A stretch of DNA of 33,558 bases from JBPRGG01 sp051418075 (lineage in GTDB: Bacteria; Bacteroidota; Bacteroidia; Cytophagales; Cyclobacteriaceae), in the NCBI GenBank assembly GCA_051418075.1, contig JBPRGG010000109.1, positions 1-33,558 of the forward strand, read 5' to 3'. A program made the translations under genes and the position numbers. Positions 26,023-33,558 of the stretch are shown here, in pieces; the stretch's first letter is position 1, and each line of letters starts with the position of its first letter. Under the pieces are notes generated by a model that was not told the DNA's origin, did not search any database, and saw only the letters and a program-made list of their open reading frames with translations.

Positions 26023-26910
26023 ATGAAAATTTTAGATGCGTTAGGTAATGCAACTTTTGAGAATTACATCGGATTAGAGCATGGGATTTCTGAAATGACT
26101 TTTCAGATGGTAGCTCATGTGCTTACATTAGGCTATGCTACCATGGTGGCCGGTTTGTTTTATTTTATATTAACAATGAAACAAGTAGCCCCTAAATACC
26201 GGATATCATCCATACTATCAGTAGTGGTGATGACCTCAGCCTTCTTATTGCTATACAAACAAGCGGCCAACTGGGAAGCTGCCTTTAATTTTGATATATC
26301 CCGCGGATTATATTTCATCGGGTCGAATAATCAGGCTGACCTTTTCAACAATGGCTACCGCTATCTTAACTGGTTAATTGATGTGCCCATGTTGTTGTTC
26401 CAGATCTTATTTGTTATATCCTTGACCCGGAGCAAATTCTCCATTGTACGTAATCAATTCTGGATTTCGGGTTCACTGATGATCATTACCGGTTACATCG
26501 GGCAATATTACGAAGTTACCAATCTGACTGCCTATTTTGTATGGGGGGGCATTTCAACCATATTTTTTGTCCATATTCTGATAGTGATGAAAAAGGTAAT
26601 ATCGGAAGGTAAGGAGGGTATTCCGGAGGATGCCCGGAAGATTGTGGGAAATATCTGGACCTTGTTTTTAGTATCCTGGTTCCTCTATCCGGGGGCTTAT
26701 CTGATGCCTCACTTGCTGGGTATCTTTAATGAATCAGGATTATATAATGGAAGTGGTATTGTAGGACGGCAAATTACCTATACCATTGCTGATGTTTGCT
26801 CAAAAGTAATATATGGCGTTTTGTTGACAGTTTTAGCTCAAAAATTAAGTAAAAAAGATGGTTACCGGTATAAGGCAGAATCTTTTCGATATGAAAAGGC
26901 AGAGGTTTAA
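26023..26910 (+). CDS. Light-driven sodium pump rhodopsin (NDQ type)
   Basis: A 295-residue seven-helix microbial rhodopsin. Helix C reads YRYLNWLIDVPMLLFQ, giving Arg113 and the NDQ triplet Asn116, Asp120 and Gln127 that marks Na+-pumping rhodopsins. Helix G reads YTIADVCSKVIYG, with Asp257, Ser260 and the retinal Schiff-base Lys261. Other KR2-type features are the N-terminal GNATFENYIG helix, FNNGYRYLNW, ITGYIGQYYEVTNL and YPGAYLMP. Conserved His32 and Asp106 correspond to KR2 protomer-interface and extracellular Na+-site residues. The protein should use light to export Na+ from the cell. The gene appears monocistronic, with a strong hairpin after it. Retinal synthesis genes are not in the window. 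The ATG at 26023 gives the expected N-terminus. Confidence 0.96.
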   Translation: MKILDALGNATFENYIGLEHGISEMTFQMVAHVLTLGYATMVAGLFYFILTMKQVAPKYRISSILSVVVMTSAFLLLYKQAANWEAAFNFDISRGLYFIGSNNQADLFNNGYRYLNWLIDVPMLLFQILFVISLTRSKFSIVRNQFWISGSLMIITGYIGQYYEVTNLTAYFVWGGISTIFFVHILIVMKKVISEGKEGIPEDARKIVGNIWTLFLVSWFLYPGAYLMPHLLGIFNESGLYNGSGIVGRQITYTIADVCSKVIYGVLLTVLAQKLSKKDGYRYKAESFRYEKAEV

Positions 26911-26944
26911 ATCATGCTATAACTGTAGTCAATAAGATTATTTA

Positions 26945-26986
26945 AAAAAAGGTTATCTTCTGAGTTGCGAGAAGTTAGCCTTTTTT
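26945..26986. terminator. Strong, probably bidirectional terminator after the rhodopsin
   Basis: A left arm of AAAAAAGG followed by TTATCTTCT (26945-26961) pairs with AGAAGTTAGCC and TTTTTT (26970-26986) over 17 positions, with one G-U and one mismatch, around the 8-base loop GAGTTGCG. The T6 run serves the plus strand and the A6 run serves the minus strand, so it could also stop transcripts from the SusC/SusD operon. Confidence 0.8.
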
Positions 26987-27003
26987 GCTTAGACTGTAAA
27001 TGT

Positions 27004-27186
27004 CTAAATGCTTCCCGGAATAATACAGTTTAATTTGACTGACTGAATTTTAAAAACATTCTGCCACAAGCGACCTATTGTACTGGCCGGACGGGCTGTA
27101 CTTACTGGCTTGATCCAAAAGGCACCCAAAAAAATATAGAAAATGCCCGCACCTGCCTCTAAATAATACTTTAGATGCTTCCTCAT
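27004..27186 (-). pseudogene. Doubtful small membrane ORF or gene remnant
   Basis: From an ATG at 27186 a 60-codon frame encodes MRKHLKYYLEAGAGIFYIFL and a hydrophobic stretch resembling one transmembrane helix, then a basic tail. The frame is open further up to 27291, but that part does not look coding. It could be a small membrane protein, the decayed end of a larger one, or chance. Confidence 0.15.
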
Positions 27187-27335
27187 TTCGTAATTTTCTA
27201 ATACCATTGAGATGAGATTGGCCTTTAATTTAATTATATACATTGGTAGTCTCCATCGGCAGTCAAAATATGAAAAGGAAAATGGGTCCAATCAAATTAT
27301 TAAACATCATTTCCCCTTTCAAAAGTAAAGATTAA

Positions 27336-28430
27336 TTAAGGTCTTTCAGCCTCAATAATGGCTTGTATTTCTTCCTGGCTTAGTGTTTTGTTGAAAAAGC
27401 GTAATTCATCCATCAGACTGGTATCAGAAAGGTGGTTCCAGCCGGCAAAACGTGGTTCTCCCGACATAATGGATAGTATATCCGTATTCGTCCAATCAAT
27501 ACCGGGAAATTCACCCTGAGATACAATTTCTCCATTCAAAAATACAGTAGCCTGATTGCCTGAAATAGTAAAGGCCACATGTACCCATTGATCCATGGCA
27601 GGATCCAGATCTGCCGCAGGCCCTCCATCAAACCAGGCTTCTGCTTCACCTGTACCTAAATTGAGTTTCAGACGCTGCATACCTCCTGCATCTTCCCGGA
27701 ACAGCCTGAAACCACTGGTTCGGTCATTCATGGCATCTGGATTGGCTTCATCCACCGGACCTACCACTAAAATACCGGCCCGGTCTGTTTCTGCATTTAC
27801 ATTATACCAGAAAGAGGCTGAAAATTCATCTGTCTTCTTCAGGGTATCTGCCGGAAAGGTTAAATAGGAAGCAACCGCTCCATCATAAGATAAGGCATCT
27901 ACTCCCTCAGCAAAACCCGGATCTCCCACAACTGTGGCTGGTTCAATACTGATCAATTCCATATAATCACCATTGAAGGGCATGTAAAATATTTCGCCTT
28001 CATATTCGGGTACATAAGGCGCTACCTTTTCAAAAGTAACCGTATCTCCTGAAGCTTTGCCGGATACATCTATAGCAGTTACTAACAGGGTGTGTGTGCC
28101 GGTAGTTAATTCTTCATACTGAAATTCCTCCAATACCCGGCGGTAATCCTTAAAATCATTGTAGCTGGCAATTTCATTGCCATCCAGTATGACCTGGATC
28201 TTTTCAATTTCAATATCATCCACCACTTCAAAATCTATCTCCACAGATGTCACTTCTTCTCTAACCCTGATCAGGGTTTCCTGGGTAGGATAATTAATGT
28301 TTACTTCCGGAGCGGCTTCATCGGGCCCCGGATCTGCCGGGCTTATTTCATCAATATAACCATCTTCACAGCCAGTACTGTATATTAACATTCCTATGAG
28401 TATTAATCTAAATATATTCATTGTTTTCAT
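27336..28430 (-). CDS. LamG-domain lipoprotein of the SusC/SusD operon
   Basis: A 364-residue surface lipoprotein. The signal ends with lipobox YSTGC (Cys21) followed by acidic residues, consistent with export to the outer leaflet. Residues about 42-135 form an Ig-like domain (VVDDIEIEKIQVILDGNEIA, then GTHTLLVTAIDVSGK). Residues about 145-360 form a LamG/concanavalin A-like domain (FYMPFNGDYMELIS, FSASFWYNVNAETD, WVHVAFTISGNQATVFLNGE, SLMDELRFFNKTLSQEEIQ). Such proteins at the third position often bind glycans as SusE/F analogues. Catalysis is not indicated. It follows susD by 11 bp. Confidence 0.88.
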   Translation of the reverse strand: MKTMNIFRLILIGMLIYSTGCEDGYIDEISPADPGPDEAAPEVNINYPTQETLIRVREEVTSVEIDFEVVDDIEIEKIQVILDGNEIASYNDFKDYRRVLEEFQYEELTTGTHTLLVTAIDVSGKASGDTVTFEKVAPYVPEYEGEIFYMPFNGDYMELISIEPATVVGDPGFAEGVDALSYDGAVASYLTFPADTLKKTDEFSASFWYNVNAETDRAGILVVGPVDEANPDAMNDRTSGFRLFREDAGGMQRLKLNLGTGEAEAWFDGGPAADLDPAMDQWVHVAFTISGNQATVFLNGEIVSQGEFPGIDWTNTDILSIMSGEPRFAGWNHLSDTSLMDELRFFNKTLSQEEIQAIIEAERP

Positions 28431-28441
28431 TTTTTTCTTTT

Positions 28442-29980
28442 CTATGGTGTGACATCATTTCTCAATTGGGGTAAAAGATCTTGCTGGGGCAGGGGATAAG
28501 GCAAAAACCGGTCTTCAACAGGATTGTACTTCCGCTGGCCATACTCCAACTGATCAAACTTATCGTATCTGACCAGGTCATAAAACCTGATTCCCCATTC
28601 TGTGGCAAATTCAGCTAATTTTTCTTCCAGGACATCTTCAAGATTTACCTGTTGTAAAGGAGTAAGACCTGCCCTGGCCCGCACTTCATTCACTGCTTCC
28701 TCAGCCGACATGGTGTTGCTGGTGGCTCCATTTGCCAAAGCTTCAGCATGCATCAATAAAATTTCTGCATAACGGATGGCAATGAAATTATTGTTCTCTC
28801 CATAAGTGGTTCTGCCTGGAGTCAGTTGGTTAGATGGTAAATAGAATTTTCCACTCAGAAAATTGTAACGCGGATGGTTGTTGAATACATCATTGTCTCT
28901 TGATACGTTGTCTATCCAGACAGGTACTTCTTCAACATTAGGGCTGTTTCTTAGTTCCTGGATTCCATCCGGGGTAAATAAAACGGTTGTGAGCAGGCGT
29001 TCTCTTTCGCCCCGGTCCAGCATAAATTCAATATAATCCTGGCTGGGTTCCCAAAACCCCCAACCTCCTCCGGCACCTTCAATCGCAGGATCCCAGCTGG
29101 CTGGTCCGAAAAAGTCCCAAAGATAACGGGTACGTGCGCCTGATCCCTGGCCAAAATCAGAATACTGCAGCTCTAAAAGTATTTCATTACTTAATTTACC
29201 CGAAATTTTGAATAAATGGTAGTAATCCGGATAAAGTTCAAAATCATTGGTGCCAATAATGGCTCCCGTAGCATCTGCCACAGCCTGCCAGTTGTTTAAT
29301 TCCAGGTTAGCCATAGCTTTGACAGCCTGGGCTGTGGGTTGAGTAACTCCACCGGGTAGATCTTCTCTTTGATTGGGTCTGATATTGGGCAGGGAAGGAA
29401 TGGCCTCATCCATCAGGTTAGAAATATATTGCAATACTTCATCAAAACTGGCTAGTTCCTTATTATAAAGATCCGCCGGCCGGGATGATTCAGGAATAAG
29501 CAAATCGCCCCAAAGACGGGCCAGCTGCAACATCTCAAATCCAATAAACACTTTAATTTCGGCAATATATTGATCTGCCAAAACACCGTTGGCTCCGGCA
29601 TCCTCATATTTCTGGATTTCCTCCATAGCTCCATGGAAATATAGAATGTCTGAATATAAGTTCTGCCAGGTAGAATTGTACATCCAGAAATTACGGTCAT
29701 ATTGAAAAGAGTCCGTTTCAGACAAAGGAAACTGATCTCCGGCTGCATTTACATCATCTCCCCGTACTGATATGATAGGAAATGTTTCCCATTGAAGGTT
29801 GTAAAAAATTGAATAGGCACCATAAAGCATCAGATCCATATTTTCTGATTCCGTGTAATCAATCTCCTCTATTTTTTCCTGATTTTGCAAAGATTCATCT
29901 AATATATCCTGGCAGGAAATCAATAAACCAAACAACATTAAAACAAACAGTGTGTTTTTTAACAGCTTTAAATAATTCAT
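28442..29980 (-). CDS. susD-like: SusD/RagB-family nutrient-binding outer membrane lipoprotein
   Basis: A 512-residue lipoprotein with signal MNYLKLLKNTLFVLMLFGLL and lipobox LISC (Cys23). It shows the SusD/RagB pattern: N-terminal DILDESLQNQEKI, helical TPR-like segments (ELNNWQAVADATGAII, then EAVNEVRARAGL), FIAIRYAEILLMHAEALA and the C-terminal RFYDLVRYDKF and FLPYPLPQQDLL. It caps the SusC transporter and binds the imported ligand outside the cell. The gene lies 14 bp after the susC-like gene. The ligand is not assignable. Confidence 0.95.
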   Translation of the reverse strand: MNYLKLLKNTLFVLMLFGLLISCQDILDESLQNQEKIEEIDYTESENMDLMLYGAYSIFYNLQWETFPIISVRGDDVNAAGDQFPLSETDSFQYDRNFWMYNSTWQNLYSDILYFHGAMEEIQKYEDAGANGVLADQYIAEIKVFIGFEMLQLARLWGDLLIPESSRPADLYNKELASFDEVLQYISNLMDEAIPSLPNIRPNQREDLPGGVTQPTAQAVKAMANLELNNWQAVADATGAIIGTNDFELYPDYYHLFKISGKLSNEILLELQYSDFGQGSGARTRYLWDFFGPASWDPAIEGAGGGWGFWEPSQDYIEFMLDRGERERLLTTVLFTPDGIQELRNSPNVEEVPVWIDNVSRDNDVFNNHPRYNFLSGKFYLPSNQLTPGRTTYGENNNFIAIRYAEILLMHAEALANGATSNTMSAEEAVNEVRARAGLTPLQQVNLEDVLEEKLAEFATEWGIRFYDLVRYDKFDQLEYGQRKYNPVEDRFLPYPLPQQDLLPQLRNDVTP

Positions 29981-29994
29981 ATCGTTGTAATTTT

Positions 29995-32900
29995 CTATAA
30001 TGCAACATTAAGTCCTAAGGTATATATAGCCGGGATAGGATAAACCTGTCGATCTATTCCATCAGGCACTTCCGGATTAAATCCATTATAACCAAATAAG
30101 GTTAGCGGCCTTTCGGCGGTTAATGTGAGTTTGGTTCTGGGTATATCATTTCCCAGAATCTCACCAAAATTGTAGGATAGCCGCACATTTTGTATCCTGA
30201 AGTAAGATCCATCTTCCACAAAATAACTACTCATATTCTGATTCCAGCCTTTTCTTAAACCAGCTGCCGAAGGGTACCGGTTGGAGGTACCTTCACCCCG
30301 CCAAAGATTATTTATTAATTCAGCATCCAGGTTGGTATCATTGGTGAAAATAATTTCCCCTCTTTTCCTGTTTAAAATCTCATGACCGATCTGTCCCTGG
30401 AAGTTAGAAGAGAATTCCCAGTTGCTAAAATTTAAACCTATTTTAAAACCATAGGTATAATCCGGGATAAAAGAGCCCAGAACTACCCGGTCCTGGTCAT
30501 TTATGATACCATCATTGTTTTGATCTTCATAGTAAAAATCACCTGGTACCAGGTTGTTTTCATTAATAAATTCCTGGGTATAACCGCTGTTGTTGATTTG
30601 TGATTCATTTTGGAAAACTCCCTGGACTTCATATCCATAAAAGGCCTGGTAAGGTTGACCTATCAGCGATATCTGACGAAATTCTGCCATGCCGGCATTT
30701 AGCCCTTCAGCACCACCCAGGCTCCGTACCTCATTATGCAGGGTAGTGAAATTACCTCCGATCACATAGGAGAACCTTTCTGAAATATTATCTGTCCAGT
30801 TCAGTGAAACCTCTAACCCGGTATTTCTGATTTCTCCCACACTTCTCCTTTCTGAGCCTCTGAAAACAGGCTGTTCAATGGATACTGCCAAGTTTTTGGT
30901 ATCTCTGATGAAATAATCTACTTCCAGTGAAAGCTTGTTCTCAAATAATCTGGAAGAAATACCCAGATTCAGCTCTTCTGTGGTTTCCCACTGCTCTACC
31001 AGATCATAAATGGGGACTAATCTCCGTCCAGCTACCAGTACATCATTGATGGCGGTCTCTGTTTCTTCCAGGGTTACTGCCCCCACTGAGGGCGCAATGG
31101 CATCATTCCCCAATTGCCCCCAACTACCTCTTAGTTTTATAAAATCCAGGTTGTTAACATTGAACCAATCTTCTTCGGTGATCACCCAGCCCAGTCCGAA
31201 GGTAAAGAAGTCCCCCCATTTTTTCTGGAATTTATTATTGCCATCTCTGCGATAGGTTCCGTAAACCAGATAACGTTCATCATAATTATAAGCCACCCGT
31301 GAAAACAGTGACTGATAGAAAAGTCTTCCATTCAATGTGTAGCTGCCATTTGTATCACCCACCGATGTTTCATCGATGTTTAAGGATCGGGATAGGTACC
31401 ACAAATATTGCTTGTCATAGCTTGGATTGGGTGATAATTCTTCTCCCCGGGCAAATAATATCTCCTGAAATTCACTACGATAGGAGTATCCACCTACGAT
31501 TGTTAATCCGTGGGGGCCAAAATAGTCTTTGAAGGTAAGATAATTATCCCATATCTGATCAAAAGATGTTTGGTTTTCCCTTCTTAAACCTGACACAACT
31601 TCTGTTACAGCATCATCAAAGGCAAAATCTACATTCCTGGCACTGAAACCCCTCAGTTTATAACTATAGGAAGTTCTGAAAGTCAGCTTATCCTGAAATT
31701 GCGGTAGAATATTGAAATCAAGATAAACATTTCCAGTTACCTGTCCCACATCATTTCGATCATCGTTGTAGAGTAAGCTGTATAAAGGATTTTGATTGCT
31801 CCGGTAACCAATTGTCTGGGCATTGGAAATGGGATAAGGTTCAGCCCCGGATAAGGAATCATATACCGGCATAATGGGAACGGCAAAATAAGCTCTGAAC
31901 CAGGCTGCATTATCCCCCACATATTGACGTGAGGCGGTTACATTGGCATTTCCTCCTATCTGAAGCCATTCATTCACATTGTTGTCCATTTTTAATCTGA
32001 AAGTCAATCTTTTAAATTCATTACGGGTGTGATCCAGCAACCCTTCCTGTTCAAAATAACTGCCTCCAATAGAAAACCGGGTGTTTTCACTGCCCCCATT
32101 TACACTCAAGGAATGGTTTTGAATGGTGGCAGGGCTCATAATTGCATCATACCAGTCGGTGTTTACAGCTGTAACCTCAGGGTTTATTCTGCTTCTGCCA
32201 TACCGTTGCATGGCATTTTGTACAAAAGAGAGGTCTGCCGGATCTCCGGTCTCATTCACATATTGTATAAATTGTTCCGCGTTAGCCATTTGCAGAACAT
32301 TCTGTGGATTTTGAATGCCATAATAGCCATCATAGACTATTTCAGGCTCCTGTCCATAAGCTCCAGATTTTGTTTCAATTAGTACAACACCATTGGCCGC
32401 CCTCACCCCGTAAATGGCTGCAGCGGATGCGTCTTTTAATATGGAAATGGTTTCAATATCATTAGGGTTTAAAAAGTCGATATTGTCAAAAAACATTCCA
32501 TCTACTACATATAAAGGGGCCGCATTGCCTTCAAAGGAGCCAATTCCCCGGACCCTTACCGTAGGAGATGCCCCGGGTGCGCCATTACTAACAATTTGTA
32601 CACCGGCTACCCTGCCTTGCAATGCTTGCATGGGCTGTGAAGTAGGTGTTTCCAGAATTTCTTCTGAATCTATGGTGGTGATGGCAGAGGTTAATTCTTT
32701 TTCCTGCTGGGTACCATACCCCACCACTACCAGTTCCTCCAGTTGCTTTACATCAGTTCTCATGGTCAGGTCAATTACGGATCGGTTATTTACCGGTATT
32801 TCCTGTGTGGTATAACCTACTGAACTATATACCAGGGTAGCATCCTGAGGAATTTCAAGGGAATAATTTCCATCAACATCTGTAACTGTACCATTATTTG

Positions 32901-33114
32901 TTCCTTTTTGAACAATATTAACTCCGGGTAACGGTTCTCCCGTATCGCCTTCTATTACTTTACCCGACACGGTCTGGTTTTGGGCTGCTTCCTTATTCAG
33001 GCCGTAACTGTCATTTGCTGCTATAGTATTATTGAGCAGCAAAACTTGAATGAGCAAGGCTAAAAAAATTAACCAGTATGCTCTAAATGCTAATTTTGTT
33101 AAATTTTTTTTCAT
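29995..33114 (-). CDS. susC-like: SusC/RagA-family TonB-linked outer membrane transporter
   Basis: A 1039-residue transporter. A signal peptide covers residues 1-33. A carboxypeptidase-regulatory-like domain spans about 48-120 (VSGKVIEGDTGEPLPGVNIV, GTVTDVDGNYSLEIP). LEELVVVGYGTQ at 125-136 begins the TonB-contact and plug region, with plug motifs QALQGRVAGVQI, RVRGIGSFEGNAAPLYVVDG and SILKDASAAAIYGVRAANGV. The rest is a 22-strand barrel ending TLGLNVAL. It imports oligosaccharides or peptides with SusD as lid, using energy from TonB-ExbB-ExbD. First gene of susC-susD-LamG. Confidence 0.96.
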   Translation of the reverse strand: MKKNLTKLAFRAYWLIFLALLIQVLLLNNTIAANDSYGLNKEAAQNQTVSGKVIEGDTGEPLPGVNIVQKGTNNGTVTDVDGNYSLEIPQDATLVYSSVGYTTQEIPVNNRSVIDLTMRTDVKQLEELVVVGYGTQQEKELTSAITTIDSEEILETPTSQPMQALQGRVAGVQIVSNGAPGASPTVRVRGIGSFEGNAAPLYVVDGMFFDNIDFLNPNDIETISILKDASAAAIYGVRAANGVVLIETKSGAYGQEPEIVYDGYYGIQNPQNVLQMANAEQFIQYVNETGDPADLSFVQNAMQRYGRSRINPEVTAVNTDWYDAIMSPATIQNHSLSVNGGSENTRFSIGGSYFEQEGLLDHTRNEFKRLTFRLKMDNNVNEWLQIGGNANVTASRQYVGDNAAWFRAYFAVPIMPVYDSLSGAEPYPISNAQTIGYRSNQNPLYSLLYNDDRNDVGQVTGNVYLDFNILPQFQDKLTFRTSYSYKLRGFSARNVDFAFDDAVTEVVSGLRRENQTSFDQIWDNYLTFKDYFGPHGLTIVGGYSYRSEFQEILFARGEELSPNPSYDKQYLWYLSRSLNIDETSVGDTNGSYTLNGRLFYQSLFSRVAYNYDERYLVYGTYRRDGNNKFQKKWGDFFTFGLGWVITEEDWFNVNNLDFIKLRGSWGQLGNDAIAPSVGAVTLEETETAINDVLVAGRRLVPIYDLVEQWETTEELNLGISSRLFENKLSLEVDYFIRDTKNLAVSIEQPVFRGSERRSVGEIRNTGLEVSLNWTDNISERFSYVIGGNFTTLHNEVRSLGGAEGLNAGMAEFRQISLIGQPYQAFYGYEVQGVFQNESQINNSGYTQEFINENNLVPGDFYYEDQNNDGIINDQDRVVLGSFIPDYTYGFKIGLNFSNWEFSSNFQGQIGHEILNRKRGEIIFTNDTNLDAELINNLWRGEGTSNRYPSAAGLRKGWNQNMSSYFVEDGSYFRIQNVRLSYNFGEILGNDIPRTKLTLTAERPLTLFGYNGFNPEVPDGIDRQVYPIPAIYTLGLNVAL

Positions 33115-33426
33115 AAAAAGTGCTTTTTCGGTTAAAACAAAATTTGTAACATCTCATGTGTTCATGATTTATATAAAATTAATAGTTAAAAGCCTGCTAT
33201 TCACCTAACTGGGTATTTATTGACAGCAAGAATTATATGCAGATAAAACCTGCGTGAATATCTTTTGTTATAAAGTTTTAAAGATGGTTTGAGTTGAGTG
33301 GTGGTATTGTGGTTTTATTTTTTAAATGATTAATAGTCAATGCATTATGCAATTGGAATTGATGTGGGTCAAATGAAAACTAAATGAAAGAAAGTATCCT
33401 TCAATACTTCAAAAAGAGATGGTTTT
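33115..33426. other. Intergenic region upstream of susC-like gene
   Basis: A 312-bp AT-rich gap that should hold the susC promoter. On the minus strand a degenerate -7 box (AAATTTTG) occurs near the start, but no TTTG at 19-21 bases upstream. No riboswitch, hairpin or repeat was identified. Confidence 0.5.
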
Positions 33427-33558
33427 TCAGGGTATGAAAATGATATTTTCCGCGTTTTCAATAAAAAACCGGCCATCTTCTCTTTGATTAATGGGATTTC
33501 CCAGGATGGTCAGGTTTTCAATCATGACGTTTTCTACCTGGTGCTCCTGGCTATAACC
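33427..33558 (-). CDS. Partial gene at right edge, probable beta-helix protein C-terminus
   Basis: The minus strand is open from 33558 to a TGA at 33427-33429, encoding the last 43 residues: QEHQVENVMIENLTIL, then GNPINQREDGRFFIENAENIIF and the end IP. The pattern VENVMIENLTILGNPI resembles the final strands of right-handed beta-helix proteins, such as many polysaccharide lyases and GH28-like hydrolases. It is transcribed towards the susC-like gene, which would suit a PUL enzyme. Enzyme class is inference, and the start lies outside the window. Confidence 0.55.
   Translation of the reverse strand, partial: GYSQEHQVENVMIENLTILGNPINQREDGRFFIENAENIIFIP

Larger units (their letters stand above)
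26911..27335. other. Convergent intergenic region
   Basis: A 425-bp gap separates the 3' ends of the rhodopsin and LamG genes. It contains the 26945-26986 terminator and a doubtful minus-strand frame at 27004-27186. No RNA gene or repeat was recognised. Confidence 0.6.

Noticed and set aside
25415..26885. 15-bp direct repeat TAAGGCAGAATCTTT at 25415-25429 and 26871-26885
   Set aside because: A single 15-bp exact match in a 33-kb AT-rich window is expected by chance about as often as not. One copy is within the rhodopsin coding end and there is no symmetry around the gene.
31010..31255. Plus-strand ORFs within the susC-like gene
   Set aside because: The minus-strand SusC frame is continuous and full length, and the plus-strand frames have no family resemblance.

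Overview
The window most likely comes from a marine or saline Bacteroidota, probably of the order Cytophagales. Supporting signs are a SusC/SusD pair, a type IX secretion C-terminal sorting domain, a FISUMP-domain protein, Bacteroidetes-type promoters (TTTG-N19-TAnnTTTG), lipoproteins with relaxed lipoboxes, and a rhodopsin closely resembling KR2 of Krokinobacter. The genus assignment is open. No tRNA, rRNA, CRISPR array or intact transposase was seen.

Layout. 1-5.8 kb: a minus-strand pair of secreted proteins (T9SS-sorted protein, FISUMP protein), a small probable lipoprotein, a membrane-anchored alpha/beta hydrolase, and an ECF sigma factor followed by a membrane protein. 5.9-14.3 kb (plus strand): a four-PAS histidine kinase, an Rcp1-like response regulator, a REC-PAS-kinase hybrid, a second lone receiver, and a 1199-residue CheB-CheR-PAS-PAS-kinase fusion. 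14.3-19.1 kb (minus strand, converging on it): receiver, kaiC, kaiB and a four-PAS kinase in that transcription order, resembling a non-cyanobacterial KaiBC oscillator or timer with its own two-component output. 19.4-25.3 kb (plus): a TolC/adaptor/RND efflux operon closed by a hairpin terminator. 25.3-27.0 kb: a 785-bp non-coding stretch with a MITE-like inverted-repeat element, then a light-driven Na+ pump rhodopsin with an NDQ motif and a strong terminator. 27.3-33.6 kb (minus): a SusC-SusD-LamG lipoprotein operon, and at the right edge the last 43 codons of a gene with a beta-helix-like C-terminus, which together suggest one end of a polysaccharide utilisation locus.

How the parts may work together. 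The most notable combination is a KaiB/KaiC module with its own kinase and receiver, beside a large bank of PAS kinases and a CheB/CheR kinase, and about 7 kb from a sodium-pumping rhodopsin. None of the receivers carries a DNA-binding output domain, so signalling must leave this region through protein contacts or through regulators encoded elsewhere. A functional link between the light-driven pump and the Kai module is inference from proximity only.
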